Positions 37,301 through 50,649 of a DNA stretch of 64,000 nucleotides are shown one piece after another. Source of the stretch: Theocolax elegans. Lineage: Eukaryota > Arthropoda > Insecta > Hymenoptera > Cerocephalidae. Made by a program: the position numbers and the translations under genes. The stretch's first letter is position 1; every line of letters starts with the position of its first letter. Where the stretch lies: contig CM047427.1 of the NCBI GenBank assembly GCA_026168455.1, positions 65,352,162-65,416,161 on the forward strand. The letters run 5' to 3'. Below the pieces are notes generated by a model that ran no database searches, was not told the origin of the DNA, and saw nothing but the letters and a program-made list of their open reading frames with translations.

Positions 37301-37700
37301 TGTCTTATTTGTGAAATTTATGAGCGAACCGCTCGTTACCAGATCCTCTAGGGCAAGGAAGGACGTATTAATATATTAAGTATTTTTTTGCTGGCTTTTT
37401 CCCGGGATAACTTTCCGGGGCAAATAATAAATTGCAGCTCATTGAACGCGATAAGCGCGATATCGACAAGTCGTCGAGGTCTGCCCGTAGAACCTGGTGT
37501 TTGTGCGCGTTCCCTCCTTTATTACTCCCTATAGTGAAAAAGCCTCGCGGACAAAAGGGACGCGGATCGCGTTCGTGACCGGCGCATAATGTGCCTAATC
37601 GATGTTTATGCCCAGAGGCGACTTACATATATATACGTAAAAAGAAGGCGCGGAATCACCAGCCCGATGCTTCGTCTAAAAACGAATTTATGGTTCGGAC
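37301..37700. other. CpG-containing patch in AT-rich DNA
   Basis: About 400 bases of balanced composition stand alone between two long AT-rich stretches. There is no open frame of note. It is a candidate conserved non-coding or regulatory element on composition only. Confidence 0.4.
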
Positions 37701-40560
37701 GACTGATAAAATGCTATCGATTGTTAATTTTCTAGGTATTCACCTTTATTACATTTTTAGTTAATCAATTGAGTGACCAAATACATATCTACTATTTTCA
37801 AATATTTAGATTTTTATTATTTTACATTAATTGCAAATAATAATTATTTATTGTTAGTTAACAATTACATTAGTTATTATAACGTTTTAAATGTAAACAT
37901 TTATTTAGTAAATTTATATCTGTATAAGTTTGACGTTTTATTATTACATAAATATTATTTTCATTCGTGCGAAAACGCAGGATATTCTTATTATATATAC
38001 AAATAAAATAAATGTCACAATAATATGAACTACCATTACATCATGTCTAGAAATAACAAACATAGTTCAATTTCATTTGTTAATTAGTTATTTTTATATT
38101 TAATGACTAAACATAATTTATTTTTAAATTCCAATTGCAATATAGGTATACGCGATCTTTCAAAAAGTACTAAAATACATTTTAAAGCATGTGGTCGGAT
38201 GAGACTTGGACTGATGCACTTCTCCGTACAAAAGCGCGAAGTGTTATTTTCAACTGACAGATGCTATGAAAATTATAAAATATTGATAATAAGAGATTAT
38301 TTCTTGTGAAAGGAAACTAGATGACATTTGTATTAATAACTCAAGGATAATTGTTATAAACGTTATAATTTTGTAATGGTTTTTAATGGAAATTATAATC
38401 TACACTGCTTTTTTCTAGTATGTGTGTATTGACTGAACGATACAAATTGTATTTTACATAAGAAACAATTCATAGTTATTTAAACAAAATAAATGTAGGA
38501 TTAATTAAATATTAAAAATTATAAAATTACTTGATCTGTAAATTAATTTATGAATTATATTACAATACCAAATAACTATATACATAATTCTCCAATTTTA
38601 CTGTACTTATCATATTCGTATATCATCTATATGCAATGTTTCAATGTAGTTAGTTCCAAATATATTATATACGTTTAGGAAATGTAATAATAACGTTTTA
38701 ATACACTTATCGAATCGACTTTCATGGGAGCCGAGAATTCTGATATGATTATAAGTCGAAATACGAAATGTATTTAGGACCCCGTAAACTCATCGGAAAA
38801 GCGATTCAATTTCTATATGCATAGTCGAGTCAATCCCTCCGATATATTATAATTATTAATTTTACTCAAAGAATATAAAACTATTACGTAACTATAATTA
38901 TTTTACACTTTTATTTTTCGCCAAATTAATATTTAATTTTTAATTTATATCTTCAAATACAATAAATCTATAAACTTGTATGTATTATAAGTTTCATATG
39001 TTAGTTGTTGTATATATTAAAAATATTAGTAAATAAAGTTAGGATTATCAGTCAACTTAATAGTTTAAATCTGTTTAAAAATAGTAGAAACATTATAATG
39101 CGAGAACGTTATTAGTAAGTAACTCTTACATAATTTATCAAAAACTTCCTCAAAAAATACAATTTTTCGAAGTCGAATTCATTGTATTTTGACACAACGA
39201 CTCTATAATAGAATTTAAAATAATTTTTAGGGAAACATTAACCACTTTTTTAAACCCGTTAATCATTTAATTATATGTAAGAATGAACTATCTCAGACTT
39301 AAAGTGTAAAAATAATCAAGATGTTTTCTGGAGATGTAAAGAATAATATCAGAAAGCAATAACAAATAACTTGCAATTTTAAATTTATTAAAAGTAGAAA
39401 AATTGAGAAAATAAATTGTAATAAATAATACTAATAATAATGTATTCAAATTTTTCAGCCAATAAATATTTGTTTTTTTTATTACAATTTAATATTAAGT
39501 ATATCTAACTTTTTTGTTTTTGAAATTACGGTGTCAGACTATTATATTAAATACTATAACTTATCTTTTATTTCTTTTTATATATACATTTACGTTTCAA
39601 GTATTGACAAATATGTATTTTTATTTTTAATTTAATTAGAACAACATTGAAACAATTTTCATAATTATATAATACGACGAAAAGTCTGTTATTACCAAAT
39701 GATACATCCTGAAAGTTTTGTTGTCGCATAAATATATAAATCCATATTTTGTAACAGAAATATGTCTTTGATGTTTAATTTGGTGATGTATAAGAATTTT
39801 ATAAAACATTTATTAAGTATATACATTTATTGTATAAAATGTATTGTACAATATTGTAAATTTTAAAATAATTTTTCAACGTAATAATCTTTAAAAATAA
39901 AGCGCTTAATAATCTTAAAGATATTTAATTAATAATTAATTATAAAATATTTATGAGTAATTTATTTTATCGATACTTCACAAATAACTTATATAATTTT
40001 ATATTAACAAGGGAGTTAATAAAATAAAAATTCTTCATTTTTAATGTTGTTTTATTATATTAACACAGAAAATCCAAGTTTTTAATATCTCGAGGTATGT
40101 TTAAGTGATTTAAACGTATAAAATCATTAGTAATTAACGATCCATAGATTTGACGTTAAAGGCAATTTTTCCGATAAAGTAGAATAGTCACGCGTATTAG
40201 TAGATAAATTAAATAAGTTTAAAATTGGAACGCATTTGAGAAGACCTCTTTAGATTAACATTTTATTAAAAAGATTACGCTACACTTTGCGAATTTATTA
40301 AATCATTTTTCGAGTAGGTTATTTAATGAAACTGCAAGAGCACACGCAGCCGGTCGACGCACTTAATAAAATACATTTCATTGAAACGTATTTCAGTGTG
40401 TATTATTAAATTTTGAAATATCACGAGGTAAAAGAAAATGTTCACGGCAACTATTCACATAAAATTCACATTTAATCAGTAAAAGTGTATCCCAAAATAA
40501 TCGTGGCTAACTTTACGAAATAATAATTTACAAAAAAGTATTACAACAATTTGCTAAATA
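37701..40560. other. Long AT-rich non-coding stretch
   Basis: This is the longest uniformly AT-rich run in the window. Open frames (37773-38006, 38103-38309) are Tyr/Asn/Ile/Leu-rich noise. No repeat or RNA is recognised. Confidence 0.6.
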
Positions 40561-41530
40561 GATAAATGTTAAGTACCAATGGAGATAACTTGACGTTCGA
40601 ATGCGTCGGGTATATGGGCTGGGGCAGAAACGATCACTTTGTGCACTTGCAGTTATTTTGAATCGATATAGTGTCGATAATCGTTGTAAGATATCACTGT
40701 ACCTATAACGATGTACGTATTCTCCACTAAATAATCCGGAAACTCAACAGCTCGGTTAGCTAGGCAGTATAAAGAGAACACAGGACACAACAGCGAAATC
40801 CACGGTCCAAAAAGGTGGAAAGGTACGGTTAACAAATAGTGTCAGCACTTGGTTCGCAGGATCACAATTGCATTATCCGAGCGCGTATCAACTATCAAAG
40901 TGGTGCAGTTAAACCCTTTTCACCTTTGGGAGTAAGACCGAGCGAGTAGACGAATAGCCTGTTTCTTCGCACGCGTCGACCAGGACACGTATACCATTTA
41001 ATGTAGGCACGTTCACGCACAGAGGCACACAGACAGATCCACACACACTGAGAGGCACAAAGGAAAACCGCAACGCGCACACAATCGCCGTTAATTTCGC
41101 GTTGCCGCCGGCCGATTCTTTCCCACAGCCTCGAGAAGTGCGAGAGCCCGCAAGAATCGAACACGAGTGAAAGAGAGAGAGAGACCGCGCGGATGGGTAT
41201 ATACCTATTAAAGCTCACCGCACCGCCGCTCGGACACGAGTGTACTCGAGGAGACACCGAATGCCATACGGCACTCGCAAGTCCCCTTCCCCCTCTCTTT
41301 TCCATCGTTTGCTCTCTCCCTCTCTCTCTCTCTCTCTCTACACTTCTCCCCCCCCCCTTCTCACCACTACTGCTGCCCTTACTATTTTTGACGCGCGGGG
41401 GTTGGAGAGAGAGAGGCTGGAGCAGCCGCAGTCACCGAGTTCAGTCGCTCCGGCGGCTCCTCCGACGACTCACTGTCGGCGCGAGCTTGCGGATTGCTGT
41501 GTTCCTCGATTTTTTAGTTCCCATTAACTA
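40561..41530. promoter_or_regulatory. CpG-rich island, candidate promoter region
   Basis: Nearly 1 kb of CpG-containing sequence is flanked on both sides by AT-rich DNA. It includes a CT repeat (41312-41339), ten C (41348-41357), a short GAGAGAGAG stretch (about 41405-41414) and a perfect initiator match (TCAGTC, 41441-41446). Overlapping open frames on both strands (40895-41305 minus, 41193-41531 plus, 41240-41527 plus) contain tract-encoded Ser/Leu/Pro runs and are not supported as proteins. A first non-coding exon transcribed rightwards is conceivable. Confidence 0.3.
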
Positions 41531-43330
41531 AGTGTTAATCAAATTTGCATTGCTCTAGTTTAAAGAACCATCATATTTTGTTCACAATGTTGTCAAGTCC
41601 AAGTTATACAAAAACAGTTTCAAGTGACTGAAAAATATATTTATTTGTATACTGGCTGTGAAATTTTGTTTTACTTCCATATAAATAATCAATTTGTATA
41701 TTATTTTTTCTAACTATTTCATTTATACTTTGAATAATATGATCTTATTACTTGAAACTTTTCTTTTTGGATTCATCCGTGTATCAATTATTCACCAATT
41801 TAAAATTAATTTTAACTTTCTCAATATCAGTTTGAGCAGCATAAAGTTTTTATTGAAAAACTTTATTTTCGATCGTTTGCTCAGAAAAATATTTTTATGG
41901 TAAAAAAATCTGTTTTTTTAATGAATTTTCTGTTAAGTTTACCTATTGATGTAATGAACATAATGGTAAATATATACACACGTATCATTTAATCATCAAC
42001 AATATGCACATTATTCTACTATTACGAGTAATTAATATTTTTATAAAGGTTTTAAATAAGTAGGCTCTATAAGTAACCGGTTGCCGAGAATAATTGCAGT
42101 GTTACTTTAAAGGGTTCATTCGCAGAGTAACCTTAGAGTAGAAGTCGCAACCAGTTATGAAGGGGTTCATATATAGCAGTTTCATTTATATCACTCTCGT
42201 CTAGTAACCAATATGACCGGTAAAACCACTAAGCAATCTGATATAAAATTTAACACCATAATCTTAACTATGAAATATTGTTCGCTTCATTTTTTCAATT
42301 CGTTAAGAATATACGTACTGTCAACCTATAATACTATTAATAAAAAAAGATTGAACTTGTTCTTTTGTGTAAAATAAATTTTTAATTTTTAAAATAAAAA
42401 ATAGCCACTCGATAAATTATGAAAACATTTTATTGTGACTAAAAATGACTTAATTTTTTAATATTATATAATTTCACTTTAATTATAAATGGTATACGGG
42501 AATGTATTTTTAAAGTTTTATTCCTTGTGAACGATTAAAAGAGCAGACTATTAAAAATTAATTCCCTGTTAGTTAAATGTAGATAAATCTTCGTTAATAT
42601 AAAGGGGTACTATTCATGTGTATCCCTGTAGATGTGGGTACGCATACACAAAATTGTAAATACTATACATACATCGAATAGTCTTTAAAGTGTGATAAAA
42701 TGATAGGTGTATCTACGACATTTTTATGTAGAACGTAAACGCGTGCTTACGTAGGTTTAATAGACCTTAATCCTTGTCGTAAAAGTAAGTAATACATATA
42801 TACATGCTATAGGATACTTATACCGCGAAAATAATATTTTTACTTCAACTTCTTATTCGTCCGATTTCAGAATGGATAACTCGTGTGGAATTTATAAATA
42901 TGTGAAAGTAACGAGTAAAAGGTCGATGATATATATTTCAGTCAAATTTTCGTTACAATTTTTTTTGTGACTTGCTTGATAAAAGAGAGTAAACTGGAAC
43001 AAGTATGAAATATCTGGTTTTTTGAGTGATGCATACTGCGAAGCGAGTGGTCTGCAATTATAAAGTATATTTTTATGCAACCCGCTTATACTCAAAATTT
43101 AATGATCGAAATGGTTGTAGCTGAATCGCGAATAAACTGAAAGGTATAAAAGATGTATAACTATAGATATGATGAAAAAGGAGGTTGTAATATATAAATA
43201 CCATGGTATTCGATAAAAATTAGTAGTCGGTAATAATCGTAGCTTGGATTCAAATTCTCTTTTAACTATCGTGCGCGGAGAGGATTTTTCAGTAGGAGGG
43301 CAGCGTACTTTACGCTCCGACGACAATTGC
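41531..43330. other. AT-rich non-coding stretch
   Basis: No gene is seen. 42060-42230 has repeated GGGTTCAT and GTAAC words but no resolvable element. Confidence 0.5.
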
Positions 43331-43800
43331 ATTAATTATGCAGTCGATTAGGGCCGGGCATATTCGGCCGCCCCCGCCGGATATCATTTTACCCGGGGCT
43401 CTGCTCCCCCGACTGCCATCAATCCCGAAGTGTCAGCCACGACTCGACAGAGCGCGCGCGCGAGAGAGAGAGAGAGAGAGAAGACGGAGATGTTGAACGA
43501 GATAAGCGATACGCGTAACTAGCCGCACCGCGATCGTTCCCTCTTATTAGCGCACATATATATACACACCTTATGCGTGGCTCTCATTCTCTCTATCCTT
43601 CGACTCCTATACTCGTTCATTTTGCGCTAACTCGTGTACTCGCTTTTTTTTCTCAGCTTTTGAAGCTTTTCACCGTGGTTTTCTTTCTTTTTTTCTTTCA
43701 ACAATCTGGTGACTGTGGCCCCCCTTCGTTGTGATAACTTGAAGATTCATTAGCGCCAAGCTATATAGGCGCACAACCGGGTGTAACCTCGACGAACTAA
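43331..43800. other. CpG-rich patch with CG/GA composite tract
   Basis: GC-rich sequence includes an alternating GC block passing directly into GA repeats at 43452-43481. The left part is the alternating purine-pyrimidine kind prone to Z-DNA. No gene is seen. Confidence 0.5.
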
Positions 43801-44930
43801 ATTTATCTCGAAATCTCGGCTGGCGCGTTTTTAAAATATTTTAATTACACGATTTAATCACCAAAACACATGCGACGACGTGAATACGCGTCCAAGTGCA
43901 TACACAATATTATACGTAAGTTCATTACTTTTTTTTTCTTTTTCGGAGGTAACATTACCAATTTTTGTTTCGCATAATTATATAAATATACGCTTTGCGC
44001 GAAGAGGAAAAAAAGTGAAATTTTACGTCTCACCGACGACGAGCTAAAAGATTTTTCACATTTATTATCGAATATACCATACGACTAATTTTTGAGAATG
44101 GCATTTACAAAAATAGTTTAAACATCACTCGAAAAAAATGTTATCGAATTACTAATATATATTCGAGCTTGAATTCGAGGTTTTAATATAATTAAGATTA
44201 ATCTAATTTATCTGGACTTATTTTAAAATATAAAATTAGTATAATGTTTCTCACCAATTGCTTTATTTTATAATTATATCTTTGCAGTGACGAGTTTAAT
44301 GTAGTAAATAATGAAAAATTATATGGTAGAAATTTTACCATATCTTCGCCAAAATTTTACAAAATGTGGCATTTTGAACCATGAATCGTATATATATATA
44401 TTGTGCAAGTCTAACGATAAACGTATGTGCAGTAATGTGTATAGATATGCCTATCTATAATGTTTCATTACTAATTAGAAACATACTATATTTTCCTTGA
44501 CCATTTTCTAATTTCTATGACATTGTTTACTGATCAATATACTGTTGAGGAAGTATAAAATTGTATGTTCTTTGGCGTTAATGATACTTGATTCGATTAA
44601 TTTGTCCTAGTATTTACACCAATCTGTGACGATTACGTTTATCGAATAAAAATTATAATGTATTCTAGCTTTACAATCCACGTAAAAGGGTTCGAATTAC
44701 TCAGTAATTGTTTTATACGGTAAAATTTTTTTGAAATGTCCAAGTTTATAAATTTATATTCTTCGAACTCTGGTTTAAATTGGTTATACTTATTACAAAC
44801 GCAACATGTTTATGTGACTTACTTAGAAACCAAAGTAGAAGTAAAAGTCTGGAATTACCCTATAAAATAGTCCAAAAGAAATGTGAATATAAACCAGGTG
44901 AAAAAAAGCAAGAGCCACGCACATAGCCGA
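43801..44930. other. AT-rich non-coding stretch
   Basis: No gene, RNA or repeat is recognised. Confidence 0.55.
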
Positions 44931-45480
44931 ATATCTCGTCGTCGACGCGGATAAACTATGAAATAAACCGTGGTACTCCTCCTTTTCCCTCCTCTACCCC
45001 CCCCCTCCCTTCCCACGATTTTCTAGCGAACAAGGGTAATTCTACAGTCGGTTTTCTTAATTTATATATATAGGAGATAGACGAGCGCGCCCGCGCGTGT
45101 TTCGAAAAGTAGTGGATGGGGTCGTCGCGTGTCCCGTGTCGCTGTCACGGTCGCCCGTGCACCCCCTATCCTAATTTCCATGCACGGAAGAGCACCTATA
45201 TATACATACGTACGTACGTACATATATACGCCAGGCATTCACACAGTCTATACGTCGGACTCGGAAATCCGAGTCGAAAGAGCCCTTCGGGATTTTCCGT
45301 ACCTCGAAATATGTATATAGTAGGGAGATTCGTCATGGTTTTTATTCTCCCTGTCAGAGGCTTGTTAATTTCTTGCATTTTCGCCTCGCCCCTCGACCTT
45401 CTGCCCTCTTTATTTATTTCCTTCCTTTTTTATTCACAGGGCTACGGCTCGGCGTTAAATTGAAGCCGGTTAGCAAGTTA
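44931..45480. other. CpG-containing patch with C-run
   Basis: Balanced composition, with nine C at 44997-45005 and alternating TACG repeats near 45205-45228. Two plus-strand frames (45116-45463, 45129-45320) and a minus-strand frame overlap here with no recognisable product. Confidence 0.45.
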
Positions 45481-45989
45481 ATGGCCTATGATTGATACGA
45501 GTTAGCTTGCGCGAGGGCATACACCTTGGATACGAAAATCGCACTAATCAGATTGACCGGTGTCAATGGGAAATTGGATTTACGAGATCGTTGCGTGGAG
45601 GCAAACTATTTGTCAAACTTTGTTCATTTATTTTTTAGTACTTCTTCAACTGTAATTTCAAATCGGAACATTTTATACTAACACGTTCATCCAAATTTGC
45701 CGGGAGGAAGAGAGGGGAGTCGAAATCTGTTCTAAATGAATTTCTGTGAAAAATTTCAAACTTTTTCAAGGAGATTTACACTCTAAGTCAGTTTTCGAAA
45801 TTCTGAGTTTCCCAGAATTTATACAGTGATGTGATCCCCAATTAAAAAACATTTTCTTTAACGGTGACAATCATACTCGTTCACTGTGTGCCTATGATAC
45901 GACGATTGCCAACCTCTTAAAATAAATCTATTTTCGAATAGAAATGAATTTATCGTTTGTGAGACGTATATATGTATATAATATATGAC
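45481..45989. other. Non-coding stretch left of the MITE
   Basis: Mixed composition, with no open frame of note and no recognised motif. Confidence 0.5.
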
Positions 45990-46233
45990 TATCGGTCTTC
46001 CCGAACCAAAATCTTTATTTTTGCAATAAAGTAAAGGTAGAATTCCCCAAAGTGCGGTCCTTTTTAAAAAATTAAAGGCGTTACCGTCCTCTAACAGTTT
46101 GGACTCCTCAGTTAGGAACTGGATATCTTACCTTAGACGCCTGTCGCAATTATTTCTCGAAACGTAGTGAACAAAGACTTAAATGAGCCTTCTTAATTGC
46201 AAAAATAAAGATTTTGGTTCGGGAACACCGATA
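45990..46233. mobile_element. MITE with 36-bp terminal inverted repeats
   Basis: The left arm begins TCGGTCTTCCCGAACC and covers 45992-46027. The right arm covers 46196-46231 as its reverse complement with a single C/G difference at the sixth base. Flanking TA on both sides extends the symmetry to TATCGG and CCGATA. Beyond these ends stand TATATGAC (45982-45989) and TATATGAT (46234-46241), a possible 8-bp target duplication with one mismatch. If TA itself is the duplication, a Tc1/mariner-type origin fits instead. The 168-bp centre is non-coding, so it is a non-autonomous element. The near-identical arms suggest fairly recent activity. The superfamily is unresolved. Confidence 0.85.
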
Positions 46234-48150
46234 TATATGATACTTAGTTAAAAAATTTTAACTTTGTAAAACTTCAACAAAATCTTGAATTCCAGAATTG
46301 TTGACTGCATAATTTTACAGTCATAAAAAAATTAAAACAATTTTTAAAAAGGAAACAAGTTCTTTTTGGCTATTTTATATACAACGTGCTATTTTAGATT
46401 TAGTTTCAATTGTATATTAAATTTCAATCATGTTTATATCTTTCATAAGTTTGATGTATACGCCAATCAATTTAGAGCCCTATTTCGTTACTTATTCAAT
46501 TCTCCCCCCTCCTTCTGATTCACTTCGCCCTTTTTCTCAAATTTGGGAAATTGGTTTATAAGATTTTTTTCATCGCAAGGTATAGCCAAACGAGAGTTAG
46601 AAAAGAAATAAACGAAGTCTCACTAACAGTATATTTTACTACATTGTTACGTAACGATTTCGTAAATTCAATTTTCCGTTGTTACTGTTCAATTTGATTA
46701 CCACTTTTTTGTACGATATTCTTTGTTACTTCTAGATTCACGCACGTAAATATATAGCATCTGTCAGCATGTTTCATTTATTTTAACAATTTATTCAATT
46801 GTAATTGATGAATTATTAAATTGATATATATTTTAAATATTCCGAACTTGTATAAAATAAAATTTACTTATTTATAAATTGTTAATTACGCTACCGTCAA
46901 TTTAATATAATACGTATGATATATGTTTCAATATAAATGATTTTATTATGCATGTCAAGTTATTTAATGATTACAATGATACTTAACATTATTAATAAAA
47001 TAATATTATTATTTAACTCTAAAAAGAGAAATTACATCCACATGATCATCGGAAATATATTTGGGTCCTGTGCACTATACGCTAGTAGGCTTGATTGACA
47101 TTTCCGTAAGTTATAGGGGGTTGTCCGGGCAAATGTAGCACTATCCATGTACATGCCATAGACGTGAATACTCCCATGCTTTCCTAGAGTCGTATACTAT
47201 TAATTATTTGGACAGAATTACGCATATTGTGATCAAACTACTATGTTGATTCGTATGCCTAAATGGTAATCATAAGATTTTAATTTATAAAATAATCAAA
47301 ACAACAATTTAATGGATATCTTAAAGGAGAGTAGATCTGTTTAGATTGTTAACTATAATCCGAATCAATAATTTATTGATACTATTTCTTTGTAATTGAT
47401 TTATTTAAAAGTATTTTCAAAATATATAAAATTATAATAATGAGCTGTGTTCACGATGGGCCAATTTTAAGCTTACCACACAATTTTTTTAGTTTTTACA
47501 AACGGCATAAAAAAGTGGTTTAAATAAAAGATATGCACGACGAAGTAGGATATCTTTCTATCAAATTAGTTTTGAACTTGAACTCTATTTTCAAGGTAAA
47601 TTAAAGGGTTAGAGTGTTTTTATGTGGGAACCCCAATGTTTAACCTCGGAATCAAATAGAACGATAAAAGTAATGTCTAAAATGACTTTTTAAGTTTCTT
47701 TCGTAACAATTGCAAAGTCAATTCGAGGTCAATTGCTCAAAAAACTGCGTAAATATTATTTTTTCGCAAAATATTGGTGATATCATAAATATTGGTGATC
47801 ATAAGAATGTTCAACTTCAATTGTAAAAACGGCTTTGCTGACGAATAGATTTGCAAGAAATAATATCACATATTTTTAAATTAGTATATATATTAAAAAA
47901 ATAGTAATCTGAAACATTTGTGTCAAAACTAATTTTATCCTATCTAAACAATTTTTTATTCCATGCCATAAATAGGAAGTGAGAAATTTGAATGATAATA
48001 CCTGTATCGTTTTCAATAGGTTTTATATGGTCATAATTAAAAAAGATCAAAATTACGAATATAACATTCAACTAAAAGTATAGTTGCATATAACTATGGG
48101 TAATTTGTAAGTCAATTGTCAAATATGAAGTTAATCAAATCAGAAATATG
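46234..48150. other. AT-rich non-coding stretch with small tandem duplication
   Basis: No gene is seen. An 18-bp unit beginning AAATATTGGTGAT is tandemly duplicated at 47769-47802 (second unit 16 bp). 47040-47200 and 47440-47660 are slightly GC-richer without recognised motifs. Confidence 0.5.
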
Positions 48151-48830
48151 GTGTAAATGTAGCGTGTGCATGGACTTTGCTCCTATTTAAGGATGGATAG
48201 ATATAACGAGGCGAGAACGACGCCGAGAAGTAGACGTGGCAGGGAGGATTCACGCGGCGCCATAGGTAGCGAGAGGTAGTAAGAGAGAGATAGAGTGAGA
48301 GAGTGAGAGAGAGACGAGGGAAAGAGGTACGGGTAGTGGGTATAGTGGACGTCAATCCTGGGCTGCGGCTACCGCGCAACGACTTGCGGCGCTTTATTGT
48401 TCAGAGAGCCCGGGATCATGCATATTCAGCCAGGCTCGGCAAACGTCGCTCCCCGAGCCTCGTGTCCGACACGGCGACCAGGAGGACTACGAGCGCGTTT
48501 GCGCGGGCCATTGAAGGCGCCCGCTGACGGTCAATTAACGGCCTCCCTCGGTTATGTAAGGGGGTGGGCTATGCTGGTACGAGGTATAGGAAACTTCTCG
48601 CGCCCACCGCCCGTCATTCGTTCGTTATTGCGCTAGCCTGGGATGTGCCCTAGTATTCTCGCTTGTTTATTCCCTCCGTGATAAATACAACCCGTTAGAG
48701 AGGGGGCGGGGGGGGGGGGAGGTAAGGGTAATTGTGCCCTCGCGACAGACCGAGAGAATCCACCCGGTCTTTCCAGCCTCGGATTTTGATGGCCCTCTCT
48801 ATGGCTTATCGCCCATCTCCTTCCGAAATC
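48151..48830. promoter_or_regulatory. Strong CpG island, candidate enhancer or promoter
   Basis: This is one of the most CpG-dense segments of the window. It includes a GA-rich tract (about 48278-48326), CpG-dense sequence from 48340 to 48640, and a G-run composite at 48702-48719 (five G, C, twelve G). A Sox-type word ATTGTT (48396-48401) and a POU/octamer-like ATGCATAT (48418-48425) stand 16 bases apart, and a homeodomain-type CAATTAA lies near 48531. Motif readings are suggestive only. Open frames here overlap in several frames and are not supported. Confidence 0.33.
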
Positions 48831-49740
48831 TTCTATTTCATCATTTACGCTATATACCTATATAACTATACCCAATATACCCAACAAGAAGCGTCGCTTA
48901 TATATTTACAATCTATCCATTACTATATCTTCTTGTTCGTATTCAACATCACTTTCAATATTTTTTAAATAAGTTTATATGAGCTGTTGATTTTATGTAT
49001 TACAATAAAGAACAATAGAGTGACGGGACACGAATATATCAAAAGCAACGTTGAAGTACCTGTACTACGTAAAAGATCAAATTTAAATTCTTCGTGTTAA
49101 ATTTCATAATAAAACTCTATCCATACATATAATGTGCAATAAAGACAATTAAAATTTTCACTAGATCCCATTGTTTTCGGGCAAATAAAATCCGCATTGA
49201 GCTTTATATTTAAACTGTTATGCTTTGAAATCGTAAATAATTTAAATTTGTTGTATCATGTCTGCATTCCGGTCAAAACAAAACGTCTATTGTCCTACAA
49301 GATCATTATACAATACTTCCTAACAAATTTAATGTGTTTTATTTTAAAAATGATGATTTTCAAGAATTTGATCAAAATGCGTTTCACTCTTTATATTCTT
49401 TGGGCAATTTTTTTATTCCAACTTAGAACCAAACTCTGCGTTGTCGATACTATTATATACATCCATTGAAAATACTTAGATACATGCCACCGTATTAAAA
49501 AACATTATCTCGTTGAGATGATTAACGTATTTTTAAACAATCACCAATGTTCTCGAATAATTTTAATTGTGCACTTTTAGAGAAAACATGGTATCCGGAA
49601 GATAAAAAAACACGAGGTACGAAACATTAAGCGTTATCGAATCGAGTTTAAAATGTTAGCCAGAGAGAACTTGATTTTTCTCACTTCTTTAGTTGGAAGG
49701 TATTTGAAACAAGACTTTAAAAGCATCGTCCTTACTGCGC
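48831..49740. other. AT-rich non-coding stretch
   Basis: No gene is seen. The 90-codon frame at 49197-49469 is Leu/Phe/Ile-rich and unrecognised. Confidence 0.55.
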
Positions 49741-49879
49741 CACAGCGGTGCGTCAGCTCTTTAAGAGGAGTCGTATAAGGAAGGAAATTAGCAATAAAGG
49801 GACTCACGCAAAGATCAAATCACCCTGCGATAGGACGTCGCGCGTATTAACGTCGCGTCACGCTTCTTATCTTATAAAT

Positions 49880-49930
49880 GTATGTGTGTGTGTGTGTGTG
49901 TGTGTGCGTGTTTGTCCGCGCGCGCGCGTG
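49880..49930 (+). repeat. TG repeat followed by CG repeat (Z-DNA-prone)
   Basis: Alternating TG (about 49880-49910) is followed after a few bases by alternating CG (about 49916-49928). Long alternating purine-pyrimidine tracts, above all CG ones, are known to adopt Z-DNA under negative supercoiling. The tract lies in a CpG-containing patch (49730-50140). Confidence 0.75.
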
Positions 49931-50140
49931 TGTTTGTGTACGAATGTATATACATATTGCAAAAGAATTTATTATATATTTATAAACGAATTGCTCTCGT
50001 AAGCGCCACAAAAGCTCGTTAATCGGTAAGTGGGGCGCGCTTTCTCTTACTTGAGCAACCCTTTGAAAGCTTATGTATAAAGAGGATAAGTGAGGTACGG
50101 AGAAACCACGAGTAAACGCTGGATAAGAAGAATTAGGATT

Positions 50141-50649
50141 ACTTCAACCAAGTTAAACAGATGTCAATATTTAAATGAGTTTTCCCTTTAAGTCTTCAAA
50201 ATTCTATTACAAGTTTATATTATTTGATTAAAAATTGTTAAATGTGCTAAAATTATTATAATATATTAATTTACCATTACTTAACTTGAGAGTCATTTAC
50301 TTTTAAAGTTATATATTTACATAATAAATATATTTCAAAAATAATAAAAGTCTAAACCTGTTAAAAATGTAAAGTATTGCGAATTAATTTAAATAGACCT
50401 AATTAAATACGTATCGAATATCTATAGCAATTGTATTAAATAGTAGTAGTACAAATTATAGTCGTTGAATAAACGGTTAATTCAATATAACATTTTTTCA
50501 TACCCTTTTGAAACATAAATTCATATAAAGCTAAAGCAAGTGTTGCTAAAGTAAATAAAGAACATAATTCGATTAAATACAGTAATTATTTGCTCCTTGC
50601 GACGTCTACACGAAACTTCCTGAATTTAACAAAAGAGAATCAGGATAGA
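50141..50649. other. AT-rich non-coding stretch
   Basis: No gene or repeat is recognised. Confidence 0.55.

Noticed and set aside
40895..41305. 136-codon minus-strand ORF
   Set aside because: It overlaps two plus-strand ORFs in the same CpG-rich, CT-repeat DNA. Its low-complexity Ser/Leu run is encoded by a repeat and no family is recognised.
42624..42633. CCCTGTAGAT word, as in the miR-10 seed region
   Set aside because: Only ten bases match before the sequence diverges, and I see no hairpin around it.
48268..48280. GAGGTAGTAAG, resembling the start of let-7
   Set aside because: The match ends after nine to ten bases within GA-rich sequence, with no complementary arm.
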